The notes below the pieces were generated by a model. The model was not told where the DNA came from and did no database searches. It saw only the letters and a list, made by a program, of their open reading frames with translations. The position numbers and the translations under genes were made by a program. A stretch of 64,000 nt of DNA from the NCBI RefSeq assembly GCF_033807575.1, contig NC_084725.1, forward strand, positions 1,027,001 through 1,091,000. Direction: 5' to 3'. This DNA comes from Cydia pomonella (lineage: Eukaryota; Arthropoda; Insecta; Lepidoptera; Tortricidae). Below are positions 42,766 to 54,722 of this stretch, piece after piece (position 1 is the stretch's first letter; the number at the start of each line of letters is the position of its first letter).

Positions 42766-45582
42766 GTGCATCAAAACATTCAATGTATTAGAGGAAAAGA
42801 TTTACAGATTGAACTTTTTATGAACGATTTTTATGTTGATATTTTATGTATTACTGAACATTGGTTAACAAATAATGAATTAATGCCTCAATTTAATAAT
42901 CATCAGGTGGGAAGTTCGTTCACCAGAATTAGTTCCATACATGGTGGGTCGTTAATTATATTAAATAGTCAGTTAAAATTTAAGGAACGTAAGGATATTG
43001 TATCCATGTCTGTTGAACGGACTATAGAACTAAGTGCAGTAGAATTGGAGCAATTTATTGTTGTCTGTGTGTATAGGCCGCCATTAAGTAATTTTGAAAT
43101 ATTTGAAAGTGTAATGGATTCTGTGCTACTTAAAATATCATCTTCTAGTAAGAAATTATTTATATGCGGCGACTTTAATGTAAATATTTTGGAAAATTCA
43201 ACAATGTCTTGTAGATTGTTGAATCTATTCAAATCTGGTAATCTCAACCACATGTTTATGGAGCCTACTAGAGTGACTGCTACTAGTGCAACCTGTATAG
43301 ATAATATTTTCACTGATATTGTTCCTATTACTAAAAAAGTTATCAGTAATTTAGAATCAGACCACTTAGGTCAATTAATGGTATTTGAGACATTAAGGAA
43401 AAATACTTTGAGAAAACAAATAACTTTTGTACCAGTAACCTCGGACCGCGTAGAAAGAATGAAGCAAAGTTTAGTTCAGGCGCTACCCTTTTTGTCTTCC
43501 GATATGGGTCCAAATAGTATGTATAATTCATTCTTTCACACTTTTATGGATCATTATAATGCGATATTTACTTCAAAATCGGTCGTAGTTAGTGGTGCAT
43601 CAGTTTTTAGTGAGTGGGCTACTGCGGACTTACATCAACGAAGACGTGCACTGTATGCCTTGTATGAGGAACGGCGGTTTAACACGAGTGATGAATTTAA
43701 AGAACATGTCAAGCAATATTCGAAAAAGTTTAAAATAGATTGTCATATAGCTAAGCGAAATTATCTAAGTCAAAGAATAAAAAATAGTACCAACATTATT
43801 AAAGCAACCTGGAAAGTAATCAATGTGGAGACTGGTCGCTCGAAACACAGAGTGAATGATTTTAAACTAAATATTGATAACAAAATTATAGATTCCAATT
43901 TAGAAGTAGCTACAGAATTTGAAATTTTTTTCACTGACGTACCAGTTTTCACAACTAAGGATTTAAATTCATCACCCTCATCTGCTGTTACTCTATTAAA
44001 AGATAACGCTCCAGAGTGTTGTGGAGATTTTCATTTTGAACGTGTTTGTACCTCCGATGTAGTAAAGGCGTTTAATTCGGTTAATGTCAAAAAAACGAAT
44101 GACCTCTGGGGAGTCTCTGTCCATGCTGTCAAATCCTTAGTAGAAATTATAGCGCCTGACTTAGTAATTATATTTAACAACAGTGTTGATTGCGGCGAGT
44201 TTCCTGATTTAATGAAACATAGTAAAATAACTCCTTTATTTAAATCGGGTAGCAACTCTGACCCCACTAACTTTAGACCGATATCTGTGCTACCAACGTT
44301 CAGTAAGATTTTTGAAAAATTCATTCTTTCTCAATTAGTACGACATTTTAACGTCAATAATTTAATGCATAATAAGCAGTTTGGTTTTACACGGGGTCGC
44401 TCGACAACCGATGCTGGTGTTGAGCTAATTAAGCATATCTTCGATGCCTGGGAGGAGTCACGAGATGCTATAGGTATCTTCTGTGATTTGTCTAAGGCCT
44501 TCGACTGCGTTTGTCATGAAACATTAATCAGGAAACTACACTATTATGGAGTTAGAGGAGCGGCACTGGATTTACTTAAGTCCTACTTAAATGGTAGAAT
44601 ACAAAGGGTCGATGTGAATGGACAGCGATCACCGGGGTCATTGGTCTCTATGGGTGTACCACAGGGGTCAATATTGGGACCTTTCCTGTTCCTTATCTAC
44701 ATAAATGACTTGCCATTCCTTGTAAAGACCCACCATGATATAGTATTGTTTGCAGACGACACTTCACTTATTTTCAAAGTCAAACGACAGCAACAAGCTT
44801 ACAATGATGTAAACGATGCTATTTCTAAAGTAGTAAATTGGTTCAATGTTAATAATTTATTGTTAAATGAGAATAAGACTAAATGTATTAAGTTTGTCAC
44901 TAGTAATGTAAGGCATGTACAAACAAGTGTCATTGTGAAGGATGAGGAATTGGAACTAGTTGATAGTACAGTTTTTCTTGGTATAACTTTAGATTCTAAA
45001 CTCCAGTGGGGTCCCCATATTGCTACTCTTTCGAATAGACTGAGTTCTGCAGCTTTTGCAGTAAGCAAAATCCGTCAGTTAACTGATGTCAAAACAGCTC
45101 GATTAGTATATTTTAGTTACTTCCATAGCATTATGTCATATGGTATTTTACTGTGGGGTGGTGCTTCAGAGATAAATACCATTTTTGTTCTGCAGAAGAG
45201 GGCTATTCGAGCAATATATAAAATGAACCATATAGACTCACTGAGAGATAAATTTAAGGAAATTGACATCATGACAGTGCACTGTCAATACATTTATGAG
45301 AATATTCTGTATGTGCATAAAAATATTGCCGATTTTAAGAAAAATTGTGACATTCATAATATTAATACTAGAAATAAACATAAGCTCGCCGTGCCCTTCA
45401 CTCGGCTCCATAAAATTAAAAAATCATTCATGGGTAATTGTGTGAGATTTTATAATAAACTTCCAAACTATATTACTGAGTTACCAATTAATAAATTTAA
45501 GAATCATGTAAAGCGTAAACTTATTTCTAAAGCTTATTATACCACACAAGACTACATGAATGATAAAACAACGTGGGATTAA
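42766..45582 (+). CDS. LINE ORF2: AP endonuclease and reverse transcriptase
   Basis: About 938 codons from GTG at 42766. The frame is open from 42667, and the first ATG is only at 42820, after the conserved HQNIQ motif. Endonuclease: HQNIQCIRGK (2-11), TEHW (Glu31), YRPP, GDFN (135-138), SDH (198-200). Reverse transcriptase: FRPISVLPTFSKIFEK, KQFGFTRGRSTTDA, CDLSKAFDCV, GVPQGSILGPFLFLIYINDL, FADD (662-665), FLGITLDSKLQWGPH. The end FYNKLPNYITELPINKFKNH is typical of CR1/Jockey-group proteins. No RNase H domain is seen. It nicks target DNA and reverse-transcribes element RNA. Likely made by frameshift or reinitiation. Confidence 0.9.
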   Translation: MHQNIQCIRGKDLQIELFMNDFYVDILCITEHWLTNNELMPQFNNHQVGSSFTRISSIHGGSLIILNSQLKFKERKDIVSMSVERTIELSAVELEQFIVVCVYRPPLSNFEIFESVMDSVLLKISSSSKKLFICGDFNVNILENSTMSCRLLNLFKSGNLNHMFMEPTRVTATSATCIDNIFTDIVPITKKVISNLESDHLGQLMVFETLRKNTLRKQITFVPVTSDRVERMKQSLVQALPFLSSDMGPNSMYNSFFHTFMDHYNAIFTSKSVVVSGASVFSEWATADLHQRRRALYALYEERRFNTSDEFKEHVKQYSKKFKIDCHIAKRNYLSQRIKNSTNIIKATWKVINVETGRSKHRVNDFKLNIDNKIIDSNLEVATEFEIFFTDVPVFTTKDLNSSPSSAVTLLKDNAPECCGDFHFERVCTSDVVKAFNSVNVKKTNDLWGVSVHAVKSLVEIIAPDLVIIFNNSVDCGEFPDLMKHSKITPLFKSGSNSDPTNFRPISVLPTFSKIFEKFILSQLVRHFNVNNLMHNKQFGFTRGRSTTDAGVELIKHIFDAWEESRDAIGIFCDLSKAFDCVCHETLIRKLHYYGVRGAALDLLKSYLNGRIQRVDVNGQRSPGSLVSMGVPQGSILGPFLFLIYINDLPFLVKTHHDIVLFADDTSLIFKVKRQQQAYNDVNDAISKVVNWFNVNNLLLNENKTKCIKFVTSNVRHVQTSVIVKDEELELVDSTVFLGITLDSKLQWGPHIATLSNRLSSAAFAVSKIRQLTDVKTARLVYFSYFHSIMSYGILLWGGASEINTIFVLQKRAIRAIYKMNHIDSLRDKFKEIDIMTVHCQYIYENILYVHKNIADFKKNCDIHNINTRNKHKLAVPFTRLHKIKKSFMGNCVRFYNKLPNYITELPINKFKNHVKRKLISKAYYTTQDYMNDKTTWD

Positions 45583-46029
45583 TTGTGATTCGAAATGATT
45601 AATTATTTATTATATTTGAATAATGATGATGAAATGGATATTCCAATGCATGTATTTCCTTTGTTGTTTTTATTATATTTGTTTGACATTTAGAATTTAT
45701 TCTAGAAACAATCTAGACAAGTATTTTTTATACATTTTTTTTTGTATGACTGTATTTTGTGAAAGTTTTAGTATTAAATTTGATCTATGAATTATATTCA
45801 TTAGTATTATATATGGAATAATATTTACAACATCAATAAATTGCTCTGATAATTAGATTAAGATAATTATATGTAATACTGTCTTACTATTCATAAGTGC
45901 TTGTTGCTAGGCCTACATGAATAAAGTATATTTGAATTGAATTGAATTTGAATTGAATTGAATTTTCCATTCTACATGATTTTTTGGTATGTTGGTTTTT
46001 AAGTTTTTCTATTTATTTCAAAATGTGTT

Positions 46030-46690
46030 ATACAATTTTTTTAAGTGAAAACTTCTTTTAGCAATAGAGTGAGAAAACATTAACAAGAAAGATTGACAAC
46101 CATCGTATATTTCCATATATGAAAAGAATAGAATAGAAATGATTTATAAGTAAGCACAAACACAAAATCGAAAATTATACAAGACAGAGATATTGATGGT
46201 CATCAATCTGTCGTTTCCACAACGTATTATATCAATGGAGAAACATGAAGTGAAAACTTTTTGTGATGGGGAAAAAATGTTTAACTCGCGACAGGTCACG
46301 TGACCGACAGATTCGTCAGATTGAAAATTCGTAAGAAGAACACGTGACCTGATCGAAAAACTGTTACAATGTCATTGAAGCCAGTAGACCGCCGGCGCGA
46401 CTTGAATATTTACGTTGTGCATTTTTAATGTTAAATAATTGTAATAAATAGTTCTGAAGTGTTAAATTTTTATGTAATATAAATTGTCATGTTTGTGTAC
46501 GATAGCGCAATAAATGAATACTGTATTTTACCACATAAATGATAGTACTTTTATACTGATAATTAAAACAATTCGTGAAAAATTATTCCCTAACCATATC
46601 AAAATATCAAAAATGCACAACGTTCATATTCAAGTTTTCACTTCTGCCGGCACTCCCGGAGTGCAACCCGTTTTTTTTTAAAGCGAAACC
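46030..46690 (+). mobile_element. Dispersed repeat, GAAAACTTCTTTTAGC...GGAGTGCAACCCGTT
   Basis: Shares CGCGACAGGTCACGTGACCG, GATTGAAAATTCGTAAGA, GTTACAATGTCATTGAAGCC and GACATGTTTGTGTACGATAG-like words with 51120-51510, and the end GAGTGCAACCCGTT with 29765 (reverse). Confidence 0.6.
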
Positions 46691-46789
46691 TATAATTAAC
46701 CTAGAATATATTATGCTGAAGCGATCAACACGAAAATCTAAGTGATTTGTTAAGATTTAGTCACTGGAAAACGTTTCCTCCCGACATTG

Positions 46790-46890
46790 AATTTCATAGA
46801 AAAAGTACCGTTAGTTCGCTAGGATAGCAAAGCTATTCTTCCCTCTTAAAAAAAAAAAGAATTAAGAGGGAAGAATAGCTTTGCTTTCAG
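46790..46890. repeat. Perfect hairpin around an A run
   Basis: AGCAAAGCTATTCTTCCCTC and its inverse GAGGGAAGAATAGCTTTGCT flank TTAAAAAAAAAAAGAATTAA. Confidence 0.85.
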
Positions 46891-46899
46891 TACCATTTC

Positions 46900-47865
46900 A
46901 TGCCTTAGTGATGATCAATATAAAAGCGGCTAGGGATCGCCTGTTGATTGTGACAGAAATCAATTTGCTTTACCATACATGCAACGCAAATGAATTAAAT
47001 ATGTTTTGTGAATATTCCTTAATTTGAGCAGTAAAACTACTTCCTGAAGGTTACAACAGACAGTGCAAGTGTTATTTTAAACTTCAGACTTCTATGAAAT
47101 TGTAACGTTTACTTAACACGTGCACAGGCTGGGCTATCAAAATCGCTGCCAAGTTAGCTTGGTCTGATTTTATAGGTCTACCGTTCAACTGAGGCGGTTC
47201 GTAAGAAGTTATTATGGTGAGTTACGAATTGGTTATAAAAGCTTGGCTGCATTAAGCTGCCATGTTAATGTTAAGCAAGTAGTTTCAGTTCCAAAACTAA
47301 TTTCAGTCCAAAAACTCAACTACCTTCTACTAGAAAATCACCTTGCAAGTTCTTTATTTTAGACCGTCCTTGAATTTTAGACCTATAATCCTACAATACA
47401 ATTAATATAAGCAGATAAAAGATAAAGGCATATCCCCATTTTAGAAATTCCTAAGATTTGATGGTAAACACCAGCGATGACCTTCCCAAAAGTGTACTTT
47501 CCACACTTAACTAAACCTTATTACCAAGACATAAGCTACAACAATGGTCAAAGTGTTTCTGTTGATAATTCCCAAACAGATGTCTAGTTAGTCGAAACAA
47601 GCCGACTATTAATACTCATGTTCCATGCCGTAAAGTCTTAAACGCCAAAGCTTTCTTACCAGCATCCACCATTTTGGATATAACAGCTATTCCAAGTCCA
47701 TAAAGTCGTAATCGCGAAGGAGTTGTGACTGGCATCGGCCATTTTGGTTTTAAGAATGTTTTGTTTGGATAACGCGGAGTTTTCACACGCTTTGCGTAAA
47801 CTAGGAGTGCGATGGCGGATAGTAATAGTACACTATTAATTTATAATCGTTTCAACATGGAAGTA
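46900..47865. other. Intergenic, no gene
   Basis: Positions about 47050-47150 are a decayed relative of the MITE at 27671. Positions about 47630-47760 contain two diverged repeats of CCATGCCGTAAAGTC...CCACCATTTTGG. Nothing else is recognised. Confidence 0.4.
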
Positions 47866-48085
47866 AGTCAAAAAAGTAGGGCTAGGTGGGTGTCAAGCAC
47901 TTTGGATTGGTGGGTTTCAGGTTTCCTGAGGATATACCCAATCCAATGCCATATCTGCGTGTGGATCTCCTTGTGTACGGGTGTTTGTCCGGTTATTCTC
48001 CATAAGTGAGAGTTTGTGACCCAGTTAGGCCAAAAGATGCGCAGGATTTTCCTTAAGCATTTGTTCACAAACACTAGGAGTTTTT
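47866..48085 (-). pseudogene. LINE ORF2 C-terminal fragment
   Basis: In reverse it encodes LVFVNKCLRKILRIFWPNWV, WRITGQTPVHKEI and WHWIGYILRKPETHQSK, the post-RT region of a LINE family found in many animals. Only about 70 codons remain. Confidence 0.7.
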
Positions 48086-49640
48086 GGAGGTACATTATCA
48101 GCTTAACCTATTTATATCGCGTACCTGCTAAGTTAAGCAGCTTTACTTAATCGGTACACTTAAAAACCACAATCGCTTTCGTGAAACGGCAAGGAATCAT
48201 GTTACAAGCCGGATTTCAACTCATCCCGTATTTTATTTAAATTGAAACAAAAGTAAATCGGCTTTCCAGCCTTGTTAACACCGTCTCGTTGATTAAACGA
48301 GTGAAATTAGGGCTAAGTTGACAGTCCTAATTTGATTTAATCGTGGCCCGAGCGACGTTAAATTTACTCGGAACAGTCGGAACGGAACTCTTCAAATTTA
48401 TCAACGACCGTTTTAATGTTGGAGTCGGGTCCGTTTCATTTTACGCGAATAGGTATGATTGTTCAGTTTTATTTTAGCTGTACGATGATATTATATAACT
48501 AAAGATAGGTTATACTCATACTAAAGAAGAAAAAAAAACTTAAATATTTATTTCGAAACCTATGAAGAAATCTGTTATTTTTGATGAATTTTCACATTCC
48601 ATTCATCTTTGTCATACTCGTTGTTAAACATGAGCACGTCTCTGTCTCTATCGGTGAGCGAGAGCTCGTTAGCACGTGCACCTCTCGCTTGCCCAGATGC
48701 GACTAAAGGCAACTTGTACAATTTGTCACAAGGTTAGCGCTTCAATTTTGAAACGCCTATCTTGAATTATAATAAATCATTGGATTGGAACTTGGTGGTA
48801 GAAGTATCAATATGAATTTATGGTATTTCACTAGAATATCCTTGTTTGATGCAGCTAGTTGTCTTTTGTTGGTCCATCATCTGTTTAGGGCTGCCTTTGC
48901 CAGCGGAGATAAGAGGAGTCGTGCGAGTATCAATCAATAGATGTCGTTGGCTTCTCCGCTCCGCTGTATTACAACCAATGCAATATACACCTATCTAACA
49001 CACGGTTCAATATACGGTCAACCTTACGAAAATGCAATAAATGCGGCTCGACTTCAATATTTCGAGGATCCAAGTATTCTTAAAGGTCGTCTACATTCCT
49101 GTTCACGCACATTTCGTCCGCAAATACCTTTAAAAGCAGTTGTCACGTTCAAAATACGGGGCGCGTCGCTAACGAGAGGTCAGGGGTCATTTGAAGGCGC
49201 ATACAGTACGGTATACGGTAAAGTTTGTCGTGATGTCAATTATCAACAGAAAAACCTTAGGGCACTTATCTATGATCGCAGTCAGTAGCGCTCGTGCTAA
49301 AGCTTAAAGCGTGCAACGTTACCAATGGCGGTGATTACACAGAACTGGATCCCTATCAGCTTGTCTATTGCAAGACAACCAAGCACCCTGAGGGCCTACC
49401 GCGAAAACCGAAATTCGCAAATTGCGGGGATTTTTCTCTTTTACACATCAGCATAAAATATAGCGCGCCGTGCGAAACTTGATGCGACGGAAGATTTGAC
49501 GATCGCGCCGGTTTGGACGTTTTACCTCAATAAATCGGACATTCAATTATTTACAGAAAATATTTTGTTTTTATTAAGCAAATAAAAACAAATCCCTAAG
49601 CCTTCAGTAAGAAATGCATATACTTGAAAAATTCGACCAA
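48086..49640. other. Intergenic, unresolved
   Basis: An open frame at 48941-49288 (+) has no recognisable domain. GAGGGCCTACCGCGAAAACC near 49391 begins a truncated foldback MITE. No gene is supported. Confidence 0.35.
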
Positions 49641-49647
49641 TGCTGCC

Positions 49648-49790
49648 GTGACCCCGGTGGCCGAGTGGCTCAGGCATCTGCCGCGATAGCAGAGGACGCT
49701 GGTTAGATTCCAAGCCTGGGGCACTGCAGGCCTTTGTCACTTTTTCTTAGTATATGACATTTATTTCAGTTTATAAATATATAACTTTCT
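49648..49790 (+). mobile_element. tRNA-like SINE head (Ser/Leu-like)
   Basis: CCCCGGTGGCCGAGTGGCTC carries an A box. TCTGC CGCGATA GCAGA would make an anticodon-like hairpin, and GGTTAGATTCC is a degenerate B box. The T arm does not pair and position 33 is not T, so it is not a working tRNA. The tail CTTTTTCTTAGTATATGACA belongs to the repeat. Confidence 0.55.
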
Positions 49791-50053
49791 AGATATTTTT
49801 ATTTCCGTTTCGACAATTAGAATATTTATTCGGAACAAAGAAATGGAAATAAAATTTGCAATTAACAAGGAAAAAACAGTTATCCTGAAGTCCTCCATAT
49901 AATCCTGAGAATTTTCCGAGTCTTTCTTTAAATAAATCGAATCTCTCAGTAGGCATCATAAAACCAGGTGCTCCATTTTGCTCTTTCTTGTCATAAATTT
50001 GCCTGAGCGTCGCTTTCTTCGCTCACCTAGATTACCTAGGTACAGAACAACGG

Positions 50054-50570
50054 TTTTTAGGGTTCCGTAGTCAACTAGGAACCCTTATAGTTTCGCCATG
50101 TCAGTCTGTCTGTCCGAGGCTCCCCTACACGTAAAGTGGGGGTGTTTTTTTTTTGCTTCAACCCTACAGTGTGGGATATCGTTGCAAAGGTCTGTCAAAA
50201 CTAATAGGGGTCTTCAACAAACATTTTTTGATAAAGTGAATATATTGGGAGATAATCGCTCCGAAAGAAAAAAAATGTGTCCCCCCCCCCACTAATCTTT
50301 GAACCATAGGTCTGAATAAAATATGGAAAAAATCGTGGAAGTAGAGCTTAAGAAAGACATTAAATGAAAACTATAGCGGACATGATCAATTTAGCTGTTT
50401 TTGAGTTATCGCAAAAAGTTTCCCCTTCATAGTAAAAAGACGTACATCCACAGTTCGTCCCTTGGTTAACAATCTACTATACTTTAAGCTCCAGTTTAGC
50501 TTATTGTCACGGAAGAGTAACTACGGAACCCTACTCTGAGCATGGCCCGACATGCTCTTGGCCGGTTTAT
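50054..50570 (-). mobile_element. ACCGGCCAAGAGC element, reverse copy
   Basis: TTTTAGGGTTCCGTAGTCAA at the left and CGACATGCTCTTGGCCGG at the right; the body matches 32499-32874 in reverse, with extra internal sequence at 50200-50470. Confidence 0.7.
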
Positions 50571-50763
50571 TTCTTAGTGTTATTATATTATATATCAAAA
50601 GCCCGCCAAATCTGGCGCCCCATTGAGTAAAGTGGGGCGACTAAGATGGACGAGCCGAACGATCCCGATAGCGCGGTCCATTTATCAAAGCTCTGGCTGA
50701 ACCGCGTGACCCCGAGCGGCATTGTATAGAATACGGCTTCAAGAATTGCAATATTAAAGATAT

Positions 50764-50945
50764 ATTATTGTTCTTTATAATAATAATTCCTCCTTACGTC
50801 CCACTGCTGGGCACAGGCCTCCTCTCATGCACGAGATGGGCCATATTTCCAGCCTTGGTAAGGGCCAGGTTTGGTATTGGATACTTACACCCTTTGAATT
50901 TCTTCGCAGATGTATGCAGGTTTCTTTTCGATATTTTCCTTCATT
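50764..50945 (+). mobile_element. CCCACTGCTGGGCACAGGCC short repeat
   Basis: Shares GTCCCACTGCTGGGCACAGG, CCTCCTCTCATGC and TTTGAATTTCTTCGCAGATG with the clean insertion at 60515-60674, and likewise starts with an ATAATAATAATT run. Confidence 0.6.
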
Positions 50946-51119
50946 GCAAAGCTAGTGGTATTGACACATTGGAAATGTCGTAGCGTTAGTATTGACATCC
51001 AAAATGGTTTGAACCGTAGATCTGTCAATAATTAAAGTCTGTTACCGTACGAGCTAGAGTGAGTTAGTGGCATTGGTATGAACACTGAACCAGGATATGA
51101 ATCGGCGAAATTTGTTGTT

Positions 51120-51710
51120 ATTTAAATTTTTGAAGTGAAAACTTCTTTAGCGGCGCTGTGCACTTTGTGTGATGGGGGAAAAATGTTAATCACGCGACAG
51201 GTCACGTGACCGATAGATTCGACAGATTGAAAATTCGTAAGACGGACACGTGATCTGATCGAAAAACTGTTACAATGTCATTGAAGCCAGTAGTAAAATT
51301 TTTAATGTAATATAAATTGACATGTTTGTGTACGATAGCGCAATAAATGAATATTGTATTTTACCACATAAATGATAGTACTTTATACTGATAATTAAAG
51401 CAATTCGTGCAAAATTATTTCCTAACCATTCCAAAATATCAAATATGCACAACGCACATATTCAAGTTTTCACCTCTGCTTGCACTCCCGGAGTGCAACC
51501 CGTTGTTTTTTTTTCTCTATTGATATAATACCTTGTGGCGACGACACATTGATGACCATCATCATCTCGTGTCTTGTATAATTTTCTATTTTGTGCTTAC
51601 TAATAAATTATTTCTATTCCATTCTATTCATATATGGAAATATACGATGGTCGTCAATCTTTCTTGTTAATGTTTTCTCACTCGGTTGCTAAAAGGCTAT
51701 CCTATATCCC
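51120..51710 (+). mobile_element. Dispersed repeat, third copy of the GAGTGCAACCCG family
   Basis: Positions 51120-51510 match 46245-46680. Positions about 51530-51700 match 46050-46230 in reverse, so parts of the family have been rearranged around each other. Confidence 0.55.
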
Positions 51711-53810
51711 TAGTTATATTATAACTTGGCCTCCGTACATCTATTGTTTTGTTTTCATTGTTGTTTCACCTGTTTCGTGTAGATAGAATAGAGGGTATCG
51801 CTGCGGCTCCACTCCACTCCCTTTGGCCTGTCATTTCCCGCCCAGAGGGTGAATTTGACACAGTTTTACCTAACAGTGGCGGCATCCGTAAGAGATCTCT
51901 ATTCCACGTGCTTACGTATTTTTTAGAGTTTTGCCTTTTTCCTACTGCTCATAAAGAAAAGATAATCCAGATTAAGCTCTGGCTTGCCTGCGAATATTGC
52001 GACCGGATACTAGTGATAATATATTTATTGTCACAGTAGTGTTATTTTTGGATAGTGTTTTCTTGGAAGGCATTTCTGGGATATTATTTCAGCAGTGAAG
52101 TTATCAAATGCGTAATCCGTTATTTTCATCTACACAAGAATGTCGTCTGTTGATGCCAGACGATGTCGTTAATTTGAAACACTATAAGGGGAAAAATCTA
52201 TAAATATGGATTAAGATTTTATTTATTATTTATATGTATGTATTAACGCTTTATTGTACAAAACGCACAAATACATAAGGCAGTATATGCGAACTTATCC
52301 CTTTAAGGGATCTCTTCTATTTTAATGTGGACCTCTCTTATATGTCGTCAGTAAATAGGTGTTTATTTATGAGCATTACTTATTTTTATTTATTTCATTC
52401 TTTATTATTTTTGAAAAACATAATTACTTTTTATAGATTTTGGTAAGCCCTATTCTTGTGTAAATTTAACTTGAAAAACCTATCAAAGGAAACTCCCAAG
52501 GAGCTCGAAACTCCTAAGTTTGAACGTTGTTATAAAACTGGGACGAGTAATGTTCACGAAGTTTTCCATCGAAAGTTTATTTTTGCGGTACGCAGCCATC
52601 CTTTACGCTTGACATTTTCTTGACATAAGATGCCGTACAGCAAAAGTGGATAAGCGGGTCAAGTGTTTAAAATTATCTACACACGCCTTATTTTTCTATT
52701 CAGTGTTTCTCCGTTATTTGCAATTTATATATATATTTATATATTGTCTTTTCTCAGAGGCTATTTTCTAGGTCTCACAGAGGCCTTTTGATCCTCCAGA
52801 GGGTCGCAATCCACAGGATGAAAGACACTGCTCTAAATTTTCCTAATAACAAACTTCAAATCTTTGGACACATCGCCCGCTTAGCTACTTCTGCTCTTGA
52901 GTGTAATCCTTTTGACTGACAGACAACATACCATTATTCAGAATCATCATCATTGTCCTCCTAGCGTTTGTCCCGTACTGTCACAGGGTCTGCTTTCCTG
53001 CTTTCTCCTTCCACTTCGCTCTATCAACAACACATCGCCTTCAACTAACGCACAGGCGTTGACATTGCATATCTTTGGCGATGACATTGCGCCATCGCTG
53101 CCTTGGTTTGCCCTTTCTGGCTTATCTTTCCCACTGTTAATGACAATTTGTAAACCTTATTGTGAAGAGATAAGGTCCACCTTCAGGTCAGTATGAGTGT
53201 TGCTGTTAAAGCGCGACGGTATGCAAGTAAATCGATTAGTCTCATGTTCTGTCTCCTTGTAACTGGAGGAGACAATGGAGCTGTTTAGCTTAAGACACGA
53301 TGCCAGGTTAATTCAGGCCTAAAATATGTCTACGGAAAAATTTTCAACGATTGAAAAGAGTCGTTTGAGGCAATGGAAATAATTGTAAAATTGGTCCATT
53401 GAGTCCTCGAGAAAGGCAATTCGAGTGTGGTACAAACCGGCGCCCGAAGCTAGGCTGTTTAGTAACAAGGCTGGCAATTCCTAATCCAGCGGGGGTATGT
53501 ATCTTACTGTAACGAATGAAAGTTGGGAAAGTTTAATGCTCACTAACCTAACCTAGCCGAGCGAAAATCCATTGCCAGCGCGTTTAGATTTATTTATTTC
53601 TTAAAGAAAAAGACACAGTATTTTACACAAAATGATAAAACAAAGGCTTTCACTAAAAGATCGTCAACTTAACATTAAAACAAAAAATATAAAAAATTTA
53701 AATTAATAAATAAAGAAATGTCACGACAAAAAAGAAAATGTTAATGTATACATAGCTAGGGACAACCTAGGTATTGTCGAAATGTCAAAAAGAATTTTTC
53801 CGGGACCAGT
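51711..53810. other. Intergenic with LINE scraps
   Basis: Positions 52228-52315 are a LINE tail (-). Positions about 52770-52920 (+) read like a LINE C-terminus (HRMKDTALNFPNN, LQIFGHIAR). Positions about 52945-53165 look like another repeat fragment. No host gene is seen. Confidence 0.4.
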
Positions 53811-53993
53811 ACCCCTAGTGTAAATAAATTCGATTTTGAAACGTGACGTACGCGTTTGCGTTTAGTCTCATTTTGTATTGGATTTAGAAAGAGCGCGCCA
53901 AGCGGGACGTTTTGGAAACTCAAAATCCTATACAAAATGAGACTTAACGCAAACGCGTTCGTCACGTTATGATGTCGATAAAATTTACACTAG
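53811..53993. mobile_element. Palindromic MITE, second copy
   Basis: ACCCCTAGTGTAAATAAATT and AAATTTACACTAGTG are the ends; the inner arms GACGTACGCGTTTGCGTTTA and inverse match 33165-33351. Confidence 0.88.
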
Positions 53994-54477
53994 TGATGTT
54001 CCGCAGTATATTGTCACTATCACGAAAGTAATGACGATATTTCTAAACAAGCTTGAGAAAATACCCATTCTGTTATCTTTATATTCCACTTTAGGTATAA
54101 ACATAAACATATACTAATGATACTTAACGATGAAACCTTGAAAAGGTTTAACGGAATGTATCGCAACAGTTTTCCGAACATCTCAAGCAGGCACCCAACC
54201 ACGCCTCTTGAGTCACGAAAATAGGCTCGAGCCTCGCTTGATGAATCTTTTGTACACTTACAAACATTTGATACATTAATATAGTTAGCATTCTTTTTCT
54301 CATATACCTCCAATTCTGGCCTTTATTTTTAAAATTAATTATGTACGTTATATGTCCGTTTTTGGAATACAGACGCCCGAGTGATCCTATAAGGGATCAG
54401 TTTTTTACTTTTGAGGTACGGAACTTTAAGAAGCACATATTTTCTGCTAATAGTTTGGAGTAGAAGATGGTGTATGT

Positions 54478-54722
54478 GTATTTATTTATTTAATCTTTAT
54501 TGCACAAAAGAAAACCTTATAGTACAAAAGGCGGACTTAATGCCATGAGGCATTCTCTACTAGTCAACCTTTAGGCAAAGCAGAGAGATTGTGGGCGGTG
54601 CTACTTTAACAACAACAACCAAATATAATACTTTTTTTTTATACTACGTCGGTGGCAAACAAGCATACGGCCCGCCTGATGGAAAGCAGCCTCCGTAGCC
54701 TATGTATGCCTGCAACTCCAGT
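54478..54722 (-). mobile_element. Two LINE 3' tails in reverse
   Basis: Positions 54478-54590 match the GGTTGACTGGTAGAGAATGC family. Positions about 54632-54722 match the GCTTGTTTGCCACCGACGTA family (ACGTCGGTGGCAAACAAGCA seen). Confidence 0.6.

Larger units (their letters stand above)
41117..45964 (+). mobile_element. Near-complete CR1/Jockey-like LINE
   Basis: ORF1 (open from 41117), ORF2 with endonuclease and reverse transcriptase, a 380-base 3' UTR and a (GAATT)n-type tail at about 45930-45964. The 5' end is probably lost, because no ATG precedes the ORF1 frame after a stop at 41114. Both large frames are intact, so the copy is young. Clade (CR1, Daphne or Jockey group) is inference from ORF style. 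Confidence 0.85.

Noticed and set aside
48941..49288. 115-codon plus-strand frame
   Set aside because: No recognisable motif and no exon borders.
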